Assembly (NCBI GenBank): GCA_023663225.1 | Contig: JAMPHU010000020.1 | Span: forward strand, 1 to 50,016 | Length of the DNA: 50,016 nucleotides | From: Candidatus Gastranaerophilales bacterium | GTDB lineage: Bacteria > Bacillota > Clostridia > Lachnospirales > Lachnospiraceae | Reading direction: 5' to 3' | Shown here: one piece after another, positions 1-8,345 of the stretch | How positions within the stretch are numbered: the stretch's first letter is position 1 | How the letters are laid out: every line of letters starts with the position of its first letter | Notes under the pieces: generated by a model | The model's database searches: none | What the model saw: the letters and a program-made list of their open reading frames with translations, nothing else | What the model was told of the DNA's origin: nothing | Program-made: the position numbers and the translations under genes

Positions 1-1
1 T

Positions 2-62
2 AGTACCGACGGCTCGCTAGCGTCTGCTTATGGAGTATACCATCCACACAATTCGAATTACA
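2..62. repeat. Partial copy of dispersed palindromic repeat (right half), cut by the window edge
   Basis: Bases 2-29 are identical to 5570-5597, and bases 30-62 resemble the 33-bp end motifs at 5598-5630 and 5856-5888. Only the right half of the hairpin element described at 5485-5630 is visible, because the window starts inside it. It lies in the same orientation as the 5.5-kb copy, so the two copies bracket the three-gene operon at 323-5318. Confidence 0.75.
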
Positions 63-129
63 GCATCAGGCAAAAATGATCTGCATTGTGAGGAGGATAT
101 GTTTTTTGGTCTTGAAATTGTGGGAAACA

Positions 130-285
130 GGAGCATAGGTTACAGAGAAGAGTTTCTGTGACGTGAGTCAGATGTGGAGATGAGACTCCGGCGATGCCCG
201 TCCAATGGCGGGCATTGCCGTGAATGAGGCTCATCGGAACGCCCATCTGGCCGTCACAGAAACTCTTCTCTGTAACCTATGCTCC
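130..285. repeat. Long hairpin with 33-bp perfect inverted arms
   Basis: Arms 130-162 and 253-285 are perfect reverse complements. Inside the loop is a second stem built on ATGCCCG and CGGGCAT around 195-220, and CAGATG/CATCTG match further out, giving a nested cruciform-like structure of about 156 bp. It lies downstream of the stop codon of the minus-strand kinase gene and could act as a 3' processing or termination structure, but no T-run follows on that strand. It may instead be a non-autonomous repeat element. The rest of 1-322 shows no convincing gene. Confidence 0.7.
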
Positions 286-322
286 GTCCCTGTCCCTAAG
301 TGTCCCTAAGCCGAAACCACAA

Positions 323-2995
323 TCACTGTGCTTCCCACTCCCGCAAGATCTGTTCGCACATATCGCCATCCACTTCGCTGACCGCCTCCTTCAGACGGGC
401 GAACAACTCGCTATAGGGCGATTCATAGCTGTATTTCCCCATCTCCAGGATGACTTCTTCCATCAGATCCATGTCCAAATTCTCGATGGCTTCCCGCATT
501 TTGGTAAAGTATTCGGACAGAAGACGGCGAGAGATTGCTTCTTTGCCGGTGGAATCGCTGGCCTCCTCGCGGAAGTAGGGCTCCAATATCTCCAGATAGC
601 TCAGATATTGCTGTAACATGGGTTCGGTGTTTTTTTGGATAAAAGATGTATCGCGGGCGTTGCCGGCCTTTTCCAGGGTCGCCGCCTTGTCGGAGAGGCT
701 GTTTGCGCCAATCTGACGGGAACTGCTCTTAAGCGCGTGTACTTCTATCGTGTAGTTCGCCCAATCGTTCTGCTCTAAAAAGCCGCGGATAGTGGCGGTC
801 TTTTTTTCGATGACATGATAGTAGTCGCCCAAGACCGTCCAAAACAGCTTTTCGCCTCCAAGCAGACGGATGGCAGATCGGGTGTCTAGGTCGCCTACCA
901 CGGGGGTATCGGCGGTTTCTTCCTGGGAGAAGACAGGCGCGTGAACCTTTTTGATTTTTTCTATCGGCAGCCATTTCTTGATCTTGGAGATCAGCACCAT
1001 CAACTCGATGGGTTTGGGGATGAAATCATTCATGCCCTCCTTCAAAAACATCTCCTGTACGCCGTCCACAGCGTTAGCTGTGAGGGCAATGATGGGCACA
1101 TCATTGTACTCCGAATGAAAACGTCGTATGATATGAGTGGTCTCCACGCCGTCTAATTCCGGCATCATGTGATCCATCAACACGATGTCGTAGTGGTGGA
1201 CAGAGATCTTGGCGATGGCCTCCTTGCCGCTGGGGGCGGAATCCACATGCATCTGTAAAGGTTTTAACAGACCTTCCGCCACAGTCAGATTGATGGCATT
1301 GTCGTCCACGATCAGGATATCCGCGTCGGGAGCGATAAAGTCAAAGTCATCCTCCTTTTGGCCGGAGAAATCGTGCTGCTTCTTGTTGAGCATCATCGCC
1401 AGATTCAGGCAGTAGAGCGGCTTTTTCAAAGGGACGATGTTGGTGAGATCATATTTGATATCGTCGTCAAAATGGATCAGCGGAACCACCGTCACATCGG
1501 GATGATCGAGCGCGTACATTTCCACGTCAAAGCCAGACATGCTCTTTTCCAGGAACAGATAGAGCTCGGCGTCTGTCTTGATGAGAGTGACCTCCTCGGG
1601 GGAGCGCAAAGTCTGCATAGCGACTCCCAGAGCCTTGCCGGTCTTCTCTAACTGTGCCTGTATGTAAGGGTTCTGAATACAGGAGAGCAGTAATATTTTG
1701 TCGGGTTTATCGACCTGGACGCTATTGCAGGGGTCCAGCACTTTCTGCGGAAGGGAGAAGGAAAAAATGCTTCCCTTTCCGTATTCGCTTGTCACGTCGA
1801 TGGTGCCGCCCATAAGCGTGAGCAGTTGTTTGCTGATCGCCAACCCTAAGCCGGTGCCCTCGATATTGCGGTTGCGCTTGCTGTCCAACTGTTGGAAGGA
1901 TTGAAAAAGCTTGGCCATATCTTCCGGTTTGATGCCGATACCGGTGTCCTCCACCGAGACATTCAACATGATCTGATCCGAATCCGGAGACGGGGGAGTA
2001 CAGTTCATGTGGATGATGATCTGGCCGTTGAAGGTAAATTTGACCGCATTGTTGGCCAGGTTGATCAAGATCTGTTTGAGGCGGACGCTGTCGCCCTCCA
2101 ACATATGGGGCAGAGTGGGCGAGATATCCATGATCAGCTCCACGTCCTTGCCTTTCAAGCGGGTAGTCAGAATATTGACCACATCGTTGACCATGGACAT
2201 CAGTTCATATTGGTCTATGGTAATATCCATCTTGCCGGACTCGATCTTGGAGAAATCCAGTATGTCGTTGATAATGGCCAACAGCGATTTTCCGGAAGAT
2301 TTGATCTGGTTGATATAATCTCTTGCCACGGGAGGCAGTTCCTCCCTGAGCGCCATCTCCGCCATACCGATCACAGCGTTCATGGGGGTGCGGATCTCAT
2401 GGCTCATGTTGGCGAGAAAATCGGACTTCATGGTGGCGGCCCGCTTAATCTCCTGATTGGCCAAATATGTCATGTAGTTGCCGTATGCCATATCGGAGAG
2501 GATGCCTGAGATCGTGTAAAGAAATTCGGCGGCTTTGTCAATCTGTTTCAAGGGCATGATGTTGACGCGTTGAATAGACTCCAGAAATTCGTCGATGGAG
2601 AGGATGCCCAGCTCCTCGGCGATCTGGCGGATCTCGTTCAGATCCGCTGCCTCGGTGAGCACCTGGCCGCCGATAAAGCAGCCCACCAGCTTCCCGTCGG
2701 CCATAATAGGGGCGGAAAAGTCTACCAGTCCCGCATGACAGTGGTAAGTGGCCGGACGGCCCTGCTGAAGGGTCAGTTCGGCCCCCTGTCTGTCACATTG
2801 TTCACATCGTTTGCGTCCCAACGGCGAGCGTCTGCACATCAGGCAAAAATCAGAAAAATTAGAACCCTCTGTCACGGCTTTACCGCGGGAGTCCGTGGTC
2901 AGAGCGGCGATCCCTGTGAGTTGAGAAAAGGAATCTTGCATTTTTTGCAGGATGTCCACTTTGAGCAGGTCTGTTAAATAGATTTCTTCATCCAT
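323..2995 (-). CDS. PocR-domain hybrid sensor histidine kinase with receiver and HPt domains
   Basis: Soluble 890-residue hybrid kinase. The N-terminal 1-170 looks like a PocR sensory domain, with a cysteine-rich stretch (CLMCRRSPLGRKRCEQC) and HCHAG. The kinase core follows, with H-box NMSHEIRTPMN (His199) and N, G1 and G2 boxes up to about residue 410. Next is a degenerate receiver-like segment (about 425-540), a full receiver (about 555-680, ILIVDDN, phospho-acceptor Asp608, conserved lysine in IPKPIE) and an HPt domain with EVHALKSSS (His753). About 90 residues of helical tail end the protein. No membrane segment is visible, so it probably senses a cytoplasmic ligand. It is the last gene of a minus-strand operon, 20 bp after the response regulator. 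The final phosphoacceptor target is unknown; the neighbouring regulator is the obvious candidate. Confidence 0.88.
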   Translation of the reverse strand: MDEEIYLTDLLKVDILQKMQDSFSQLTGIAALTTDSRGKAVTEGSNFSDFCLMCRRSPLGRKRCEQCDRQGAELTLQQGRPATYHCHAGLVDFSAPIMADGKLVGCFIGGQVLTEAADLNEIRQIAEELGILSIDEFLESIQRVNIMPLKQIDKAAEFLYTISGILSDMAYGNYMTYLANQEIKRAATMKSDFLANMSHEIRTPMNAVIGMAEMALREELPPVARDYINQIKSSGKSLLAIINDILDFSKIESGKMDITIDQYELMSMVNDVVNILTTRLKGKDVELIMDISPTLPHMLEGDSVRLKQILINLANNAVKFTFNGQIIIHMNCTPPSPDSDQIMLNVSVEDTGIGIKPEDMAKLFQSFQQLDSKRNRNIEGTGLGLAISKQLLTLMGGTIDVTSEYGKGSIFSFSLPQKVLDPCNSVQVDKPDKILLLSCIQNPYIQAQLEKTGKALGVAMQTLRSPEEVTLIKTDAELYLFLEKSMSGFDVEMYALDHPDVTVVPLIHFDDDIKYDLTNIVPLKKPLYCLNLAMMLNKKQHDFSGQKEDDFDFIAPDADILIVDDNAINLTVAEGLLKPLQMHVDSAPSGKEAIAKISVHHYDIVLMDHMMPELDGVETTHIIRRFHSEYNDVPIIALTANAVDGVQEMFLKEGMNDFIPKPIELMVLISKIKKWLPIEKIKKVHAPVFSQEETADTPVVGDLDTRSAIRLLGGEKLFWTVLGDYYHVIEKKTATIRGFLEQNDWANYTIEVHALKSSSRQIGANSLSDKAATLEKAGNARDTSFIQKNTEPMLQQYLSYLEILEPYFREEASDSTGKEAISRRLLSEYFTKMREAIENLDMDLMEEVILEMGKYSYESPYSELFARLKEAVSEVDGDMCEQILREWEAQ

Positions 2996-3015
2996 GGCAG
3001 ATAAGCTCCCTTCTC

Positions 3016-3867
3016 TTAATTATTCTTCCGCTTGAAAACATCGTTGATCGAAGTAAACAGCATGTTTTTGTCGATCGGTTTGAGCAGATATCCCTGAGGC
3101 TTCAGGGATAGTACTTTCGTGATCTTGTCCTTGTCCGTGACACCCGTGAGGAAGATGACGGGGAGCTGACTGGTGGCGTCATTGGCGCGCAGCTTCTCCA
3201 GGACGGCGGCGCCGTTTTCCACCGGCATCTCATAGTCTAACAGGATCAGGTCAGTCTTCTTGTTGTCTAAGAATTTTAGAGCGACTTTTCCGTTGATGGC
3301 AGTCGCCACATCATAGTATTCACGCAGATGCTCCTTGAGCATTTTGAGCATCATAGGGTCGTCGTCCACCACTAAGATGTGCTTGCGTCTGGCGGCCTCC
3401 GCTTCCGCAGCGGCCTGGGCGGCTCTGGCTTCGTCCTCCGCGGCAGCTAAGTTGGCGCGCACTTCCTCCATCAGGGCTTCTTCCTTCTCCTTTTGTTTCT
3501 TATCGTTTAAGAATGTCAGGAGGCGTTCCTGGATCGCCGTGAAGGTGATCGGTTTGGTGAAGATCAGGTTGGGACCGATGGTAGATGTCTGGAGAAAATC
3601 GGCGCAGTCAGTCTCCGACCCGATGATGGCAAAAGGAATCCTTTCTTTTTGGAGGGTGGCTTTGGTTGTGGAAATTCGGGTAATGTGTTCTCGCATCTCC
3701 TGATTGAGACAATAGACGAAAATATCCGGCTTGAAACAGCGAAAATGGCTGATGATATCATCATAGCGGGTGGATGTGGTCACCGATTCAAAATCTTCGC
3801 TCATCTGTGTAAAAAAATCATCTATGACAGCATTGTTTCTTCCTGTCAGCAGTACCTTGTATTTCAT
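3016..3867 (-). CDS. Two-domain response regulator without DNA-binding output
   Basis: 283 residues. The C-terminal domain is a canonical receiver: ILVVDDDPMM, phospho-acceptor Asp211 in LLDYEMP, threonine in FLTGV and lysine in LLKPI. Residues 1-120 resemble a second, degenerate receiver that lacks the acidic triad. The two are joined by an Ala/Glu-rich, probably coiled-coil linker (about 125-163). There is no HTH or enzymatic output, so it probably acts as a phosphorelay intermediate or through protein contacts. The start is supported by GGAGGG upstream. It lies between the chemoreceptor-like gene (53-bp gap) and the hybrid kinase (20-bp gap), in the same operon. Confidence 0.83.
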   Translation of the reverse strand: MKYKVLLTGRNNAVIDDFFTQMSEDFESVTTSTRYDDIISHFRCFKPDIFVYCLNQEMREHITRISTTKATLQKERIPFAIIGSETDCADFLQTSTIGPNLIFTKPITFTAIQERLLTFLNDKKQKEKEEALMEEVRANLAAAEDEARAAQAAAEAEAARRKHILVVDDDPMMLKMLKEHLREYYDVATAINGKVALKFLDNKKTDLILLDYEMPVENGAAVLEKLRANDATSQLPVIFLTGVTDKDKITKVLSLKPQGYLLKPIDKNMLFTSINDVFKRKNN

Positions 3868-3920
3868 TTCAAATTTCCCTCCAAAATCATTTTAGATATT
3901 TTAAATATTTAACATATTGT

Positions 3921-5318
3921 TTAAACAGCGGTTTTTTCAGAGCCTTCCGCGGACTTAATCACATCCGAAAGAGCGGTGAGAGCCTGGGAGAAGCGTCCAA
4001 ACGCGCCGAGAGCCAGTTCAAAGTCGCTCATAGCGGTATCCTTGTCGCCCTCCTCGTTGTGATTCCAAGAGTCGCAGGCATATTTATGCAATTCCTCATG
4101 GTATGCGACCGCCTGCTTGAAGGCGTCGGAACCTGTGATGCGGGGATCGGTCTGTTTTGCGGCCCACTTGCCAAACTTGCATCCCTGAGGATTGTTGAGC
4201 TGCTTGATCAGCAGGTGCTCAAAACCCATAATGTTATTGTACAACCGCCAGGTCAGTGTCAGGTGGTCGATCTCGAACACCGTCAGCCAATCAGGATTTG
4301 TCAGCCGCGAATTGTGTTTGGCCATGTCGTTTCTGGCATTGTCCACATCTCGGGAGATATGGTACATATGTACGCCGGTGTCCATACAGCTCTGGGACAG
4401 TGTGCTGTAACTGTCGGAGATCGTCTCGATGCCGTCCAAAAAGGTCTGGGTCAGGGAGGACTGCGTGTTGATCTCATCATAGATACTGTCGATCTCCTTG
4501 CGGATCGTGTTCAACTGGCCGTTCATCACCTGAAGGCTTTGAATCGATTTGTGCACACTGTCGTTGCCCGCCTGGAGATCTTTCGTGGTGGTGTCGATCG
4601 AGTCGGAGATGACGGAGATACTGTCTGTGAGCTCCGCCACATACTGCGCCACGTCGTCGGCACATTCCGTGGTGTTGGACGACAACTGGCTCATCTGCTG
4701 GGCTACCACACCAAAGCCTCGTCCGGCTTCACCTGCGCGCGCCGCCTCAATGGAGGCGTTCAAGGCAAGCAGGCTGCTTTCGTCGGCGAGTGAGCGGACG
4801 TTGTCGATGATCTCGTTGATCTTCACCGTTTTTTCCTTGAAAGCGATGACCTGTCTGTTGATGTCTTTTATCTGTACAGAGGAGTCATTGACAATGTGGA
4901 TACTGTTGTTCATGTCGTCGGAACATGCCCTGGAGGCATTCGTCAAACTGCGGGAGTTGTCCTGGATGCTGTGGGCGGCGGTCTGAATGTTTTGGATGGA
5001 AGCGTCCAGATTGTGGCTGGAACCCCGCATATTGGAGATGGAATCGGCCTGTGAGTGAACCAAGTCGAGCATCTCTTTGACGACCTTGCCGTCGGCGATC
5101 CGCTCCATCGCTTTGTTCATCCGCATGACAAAGCCGTTGTTGATGTGCAGGATGGCAGTCAGCATGGCGTTGTACTTTTCCGCCAAGGCCTGGTCATGGA
5201 ACGCGGAAACGTCGATAGCCGAGAAAGTGCCTTCGATCACCTGATCCATATTCGTCATCAACAGGGAGATGTCTTCCACGTAGGGATTGGTTTTCGCATT
5301 TTTCTTTTGCTTTCGCAT
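3921..5318 (-). CDS. Soluble methyl-accepting chemotaxis-like protein with C-terminal CZB domain
   Basis: 465 residues with no signal peptide or membrane segment. Residues about 60-330 are coiled-coil and include the chemoreceptor signalling tip ([20 protein letters not shown]). The C-terminal 110 residues fit a CZB (chemoreceptor zinc-binding) domain, with His in EIDHLT, Cys-Trp in GCKFGKW and a His pair in YHEELH. CZB domains bind zinc and respond to metal or oxidants; that role here is inferred from the family. It is the first gene of the operon with the regulator and PocR kinase. The start has an AGGAGG site on the minus strand, and a good promoter lies about 50 bp upstream. Confidence 0.87.
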   Translation of the reverse strand: MRKQKKNAKTNPYVEDISLLMTNMDQVIEGTFSAIDVSAFHDQALAEKYNAMLTAILHINNGFVMRMNKAMERIADGKVVKEMLDLVHSQADSISNMRGSSHNLDASIQNIQTAAHSIQDNSRSLTNASRACSDDMNNSIHIVNDSSVQIKDINRQVIAFKEKTVKINEIIDNVRSLADESSLLALNASIEAARAGEAGRGFGVVAQQMSQLSSNTTECADDVAQYVAELTDSISVISDSIDTTTKDLQAGNDSVHKSIQSLQVMNGQLNTIRKEIDSIYDEINTQSSLTQTFLDGIETISDSYSTLSQSCMDTGVHMYHISRDVDNARNDMAKHNSRLTNPDWLTVFEIDHLTLTWRLYNNIMGFEHLLIKQLNNPQGCKFGKWAAKQTDPRITGSDAFKQAVAYHEELHKYACDSWNHNEEGDKDTAMSDFELALGAFGRFSQALTALSDVIKSAEGSEKTAV

Positions 5319-5366
5319 AATCTCCTCCTAATTGTTGTTCAAAAGAAAAGGGTACAATATGAGTAC

Positions 5367-5395
5367 ATTATACCATACGAAAAAAAAACCCGCAA
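5367..5395 (-). promoter_or_regulatory. Promoter of the minus-strand signalling operon
   Basis: On the minus strand, a TTGCGG -35 (5395-5390) and a perfect TATAAT -10 (5372-5367) are 17 bp apart, with an extended TGG before the -10. The -10 is about 49 bp upstream of the chemoreceptor-like start codon. Confidence 0.7.
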
Positions 5396-5484
5396 TGATA
5401 CTTTTTGCAGGGGTGCGGCTTAATGTTCATTCAATTATAAAAGGACGTAGCAAGTGTCTTTGCGAGTGTTGCAGCAAGTGTCAT

Positions 5485-5630
5485 TGTGCGGATGGTATCT
5501 TCCAACGCAGACACGCTTTCGCTGCACCTCGCTCGTAGCGGTACATAAGCTGCCAAAGTACGGCAGCTAAGTACCGACGGCTCGCTAGCGTCTGCTTTTG
5601 GAAAATATCATCCGCACAATTCGGATTGCA
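5485..5630. repeat. Dispersed palindromic element, copy A
   Basis: A nested imperfect palindrome. The outer arms are 5485-5510 (TGTGCGGATGGTATCTTCCA and following) and 5590-5618. The inner stem pairs CGGTAC plus AGCTGCC (5539-5554) with GGCAGCT plus GTACCG (5562-5576). The right end carries a 33-bp motif (5598-5630) repeated at 5856-5888 with one mismatch. The right half recurs at window bases 2-62. No ORF was found in it. It is probably a non-autonomous (MITE- or REP-like) repeat. Confidence 0.75.
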
Positions 5631-5659
5631 ACATTTGGCAAGATCACATGACATTGCTG

Positions 5660-5812
5660 GTTACTGAGCTCCAGTGGGGTAATTGTTCCCATGAGGAACC
5701 GTTGAAACACGTCGGCACTTAGCTGACGTACTTTGGCAGCTTATGTGCCGCTACGTGTTTCAACGAGCGGAAGCGTGTCCGAATGGGAACCATTGCCCCG
5801 CTGGAGCGTAAC
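5660..5812. repeat. Second large palindrome, inverted relative of copy A
   Basis: The outer arms 5660-5692 and 5785-5812 are imperfect inverted repeats (GTTACTGAGCTCCAGTGGGG against CCCCGCTGGAGCGTAAC). The inner stem GTTGAAACACGT (5701-5712) pairs perfectly with 5753-5764. The core 5728-5752 is the reverse complement of 5537-5561, with one mismatch, so this hairpin shares its core with copy A in opposite orientation. Together with copy A it fills most of the gene-free stretch 5319-5937. Confidence 0.7.
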
Positions 5813-5855
5813 TTTCCGGCAACGTTCTGCAACTTCAAAGGACTGAATAGTTGCG

Positions 5856-5888
5856 TTGGAAAATATCATTCGCACAATTCGGATTGCA
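5856..5888. repeat. 33-bp direct repeat end motif
   Basis: 32 of 33 bases match 5598-5630 in the same orientation (start TTGGAAAATATCAT, end CGGATTGCA). The two copies bracket the palindrome at 5660-5812, as would be expected if they marked repeat boundaries or a tandem insertion. Confidence 0.7.
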
Positions 5889-5937
5889 GATAATATTTCC
5901 ATATCTACCGATTGCCACAGCAGCGCCCCCACACTTT

Positions 5938-8157
5938 TCACTCCGCCAAATACATTTTCAAGCCATCCTCAATCTTTTGTATCGTGTCCTCCTTAGACTG
6001 CGAGCCGGTGAGGTATCCCTCCAAGGTCTCGATCAGCACGGAGCGGATCATGTCGTCTTCCCGGATCGGGGTGTCTAAGGTCTGACAGAGGGCGATCAGT
6101 CGGTCGGATAGTTCTTTGGGATAATCGCCTATGGTGAAAGGTTCATAGCCGCCGTCCACCTCGATCATGGTCTCGGCGCTGGCCTGGGAGCGGTTTGCGG
6201 CGGCCTGTATCTGCAGGGAGGAGAGGTTTACCGGAAAACCGCTGTAGTGATCCACGTCTTGTATCGTCTGGGACAGGGCGAAGCGCAGGAAATCTTTTGC
6301 CGTGTCCTGATATTGGCTTTTGGTGCAGACGCCCATCTGCAGGGATGGGATAAAACAGCGCTCGAAGGCTGTGAAATCACCTTGGATATATTCTACCATC
6401 GACAGGGGAGCCATGCAGTTGTTGAAGCCTTTGACGGTCTGGAAGGCGAGTTTGCAGGCGGAGGGCAGATTCCACATGTTTGATGTGCGCCGCATCTCCT
6501 GCGAGGCGGCGCTTTCGCTCTGGAGCGGCACAATCCCGCAGTTGTCCGCGATCGCTTTCAGGTATTCCAGATTTTCGCCCAGGGCCTCCCTGTTCAGCGT
6601 CTTGCCGTCTATGATCTGATCGCAGAAATAAGGGTAGAAGAGGTCTACCAGCTCCTCCGTCGTCTTTTCTCCCAGGTAGCTTATTTCTTCGCGGGATAAA
6701 AATGCGGCCAGCGCCTTGAGGGTTTCCATGTCTTTGGGATCGATATCCCGACCCAACGCCATGGAAAAGCCAAACTGGAGCGGGACGACATACCGGCTGC
6801 CGTCCTCATTCACATAGGAACCGGTGATGGTGGAGAGCAGTTCGCCGTTTGCCTCCATCTCGTCCACGACATCGCCCAAGTCCGCCAGCAGACCTTTTTC
6901 AATGTAAGTGTTCTGATTCAGATGATCCAAGACCAGAATGTCCGGTGCGTTCTCTCCGGTGAGCAGAGTGTTGAGCTCCTGGTAGACGGCATCTTTGTCC
7001 AACTCTTCATAGGAGTAGGCGGAATACACGTATTGGATGTCGATGGCCACCTCGGGATGCGCGCGGTGGTACAGCGCCGCGGCGTTTTGCAGCAGATAGC
7101 TCTCGTACACGGTGTACAGTGTCAGGCGCGTGGTCACTTCCGTGACGGCGTTCGGGTCATACTCATATTTTTTAAGCAGGCAGCCGTTCCCCGACTGTTC
7201 AAACAGCGCAAAGAATTGTCCGTTCGAAAGCGCCGCCATGTCGGTGCACCATCGGTCTGTCAGGACAAAATCGGTGTCGTTTGGCTCCATGAGTTTTTCC
7301 CAGTCGCTCCCGTCCGCGGGGCAGCGAAAAACGCCTTCCGAACTTGCGGCGAAAAGCGTCCCGTCCGGCTGGGCGCAGAAATGGAGACTGCCGGATCCGT
7401 TTTGGGGGAGGACGGACGAAGAGGCGTCCTCCGCGCTGCCCTCCGGACGCTTTTCGATGGAGACGCCGGAATCGTCCGGGGAAGAAAGGTATAGATTTTT
7501 TCCGTCCGTGAAGACATTCGCGTCCATGTAATCGGAGGCGTCCTCGCTTGTCAGCACGCTGCCGTCCTCTCCGGACAAAAGATCCAGGGAGGAGTAGGAG
7601 ACGGAGAAGAGGGAGCCGTTTTCTAAGGCCGCCATGGTCAGAACCCGCTCATAGCTCCCCCAATCTTCGTCGGGGATCGTCCACTTTTCGGGGGTGATCT
7701 CTTTCACCTCCCCGCCTTCGGCTCTCCACAGATGGGATTTGTAGGCGTCCTCGCCCGCCGCGACGTAGCCAGCGTACAGATATTGCACGCCGTCTTTGTC
7801 CTGCAGAAGCATGGTTTCCAGCCAATCCCCACAGTCCAATGTAAAAGAGGCGAGCCAGTCTCCTGTCACGTCCTCAAAGCCTTCCTCTTTGTATGACCAT
7901 TCCTGAAAGTGGGTGTGGCCGTCTTCCTGCTTTGTGGCAAGCAGATGCACTTCGTCTTCCACAGCAAAGATTTGTCTGACGCTGTAATCCGCCAATTCCC
8001 CGGGTAGCGCGACTTCGGTCTCTGTGTAGCGGCCGCTCTCCGGCTGAGGCGCGCTCTCCCCTCCTTCCGGTTTCCCGCAGCTTCCCAGGGAACCGGACAG
8101 GACGACGGCGCACAGAAGCGCCGTGATATACTTGACGTACTTTTTCTTTTTTCTCAT
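5938..8157 (-). CDS. Large lipoprotein: propeller-like N-terminus plus extracellular solute-binding domain
   Basis: 739 residues. A basic N-terminus, hydrophobic stretch and lipobox LGSC (Cys27) predict a membrane-anchored lipoprotein. Residues about 40-340 are short repeated strand motifs with Asp, Gly and Trp, resembling a beta-propeller. Residues about 350-739 resemble an ABC-type family 1 solute-binding protein (LTLYTVYESYLLQNAAALYH, DILVLDHLNQN, QFGFSMALGRD). It is about 300 residues longer than a simple binding protein. No permease or ATPase gene is adjacent, so it may serve a remote transporter or a sensing role. Minus strand, with an AGGAGG site before the ATG. It is divergent from recJ. 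Confidence 0.8.
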   Translation of the reverse strand: MRKKKKYVKYITALLCAVVLSGSLGSCGKPEGGESAPQPESGRYTETEVALPGELADYSVRQIFAVEDEVHLLATKQEDGHTHFQEWSYKEEGFEDVTGDWLASFTLDCGDWLETMLLQDKDGVQYLYAGYVAAGEDAYKSHLWRAEGGEVKEITPEKWTIPDEDWGSYERVLTMAALENGSLFSVSYSSLDLLSGEDGSVLTSEDASDYMDANVFTDGKNLYLSSPDDSGVSIEKRPEGSAEDASSSVLPQNGSGSLHFCAQPDGTLFAASSEGVFRCPADGSDWEKLMEPNDTDFVLTDRWCTDMAALSNGQFFALFEQSGNGCLLKKYEYDPNAVTEVTTRLTLYTVYESYLLQNAAALYHRAHPEVAIDIQYVYSAYSYEELDKDAVYQELNTLLTGENAPDILVLDHLNQNTYIEKGLLADLGDVVDEMEANGELLSTITGSYVNEDGSRYVVPLQFGFSMALGRDIDPKDMETLKALAAFLSREEISYLGEKTTEELVDLFYPYFCDQIIDGKTLNREALGENLEYLKAIADNCGIVPLQSESAASQEMRRTSNMWNLPSACKLAFQTVKGFNNCMAPLSMVEYIQGDFTAFERCFIPSLQMGVCTKSQYQDTAKDFLRFALSQTIQDVDHYSGFPVNLSSLQIQAAANRSQASAETMIEVDGGYEPFTIGDYPKELSDRLIALCQTLDTPIREDDMIRSVLIETLEGYLTGSQSKEDTIQKIEDGLKMYLAE

Positions 8158-8220
8158 GTTGATTTAACCTCCTGTTTTTTAACATCGTTGTTTACTATAC
8201 CGACCGGTTGTAGCAAAGTG

Positions 8221-8239
8221 GTATCCAAGGTGTATCCAA
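8221..8239. promoter_or_regulatory. Direct repeats in the divergent intergenic region
   Basis: GTATCCAA occurs at 8221-8228 and 8232-8239, 11 bp apart (one helical turn), between the lipoprotein gene and the recJ promoter. The spacing suits a tandem operator, but no regulator is identified. Confidence 0.35.
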
Positions 8240-8247
8240 AATGAATG

Positions 8248-8276
8248 TTGACAAAAAAACGAGGTTATGCTATTTT
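8248..8276 (+). promoter_or_regulatory. recJ promoter
   Basis: A perfect TTGACA -35 (8248-8253), a 17-bp spacer and TATTTT as -10 (8271-8276). The predicted leader contains a small CCCCG...CGGGG hairpin (8284-8304) before the structured element at 8346. Confidence 0.75.
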
Positions 8277-8345
8277 AGCCATACCCCGACAGACTGCGGC
8301 GGGGCATTTGTCTGGAATGAAAAGAAAAAATGAGGGATTAGATTG

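Noticed and set aside
224-616. 130-codon plus-strand open frame
   Set aside because: It runs antisense to the 3' end of the hybrid kinase and through the long hairpin, and has no ribosome site or recognisable motifs.
1892-2509. 205-codon plus-strand open frame
   Set aside because: Antisense to the kinase core of the PocR hybrid kinase, with His/Gln-rich composition typical of a shadow frame.
5319-5937. Insertion sequence with transposase
   Set aside because: The region has strong palindromes and direct repeats but no transposase frame on either strand; it is described as non-autonomous repeats only.
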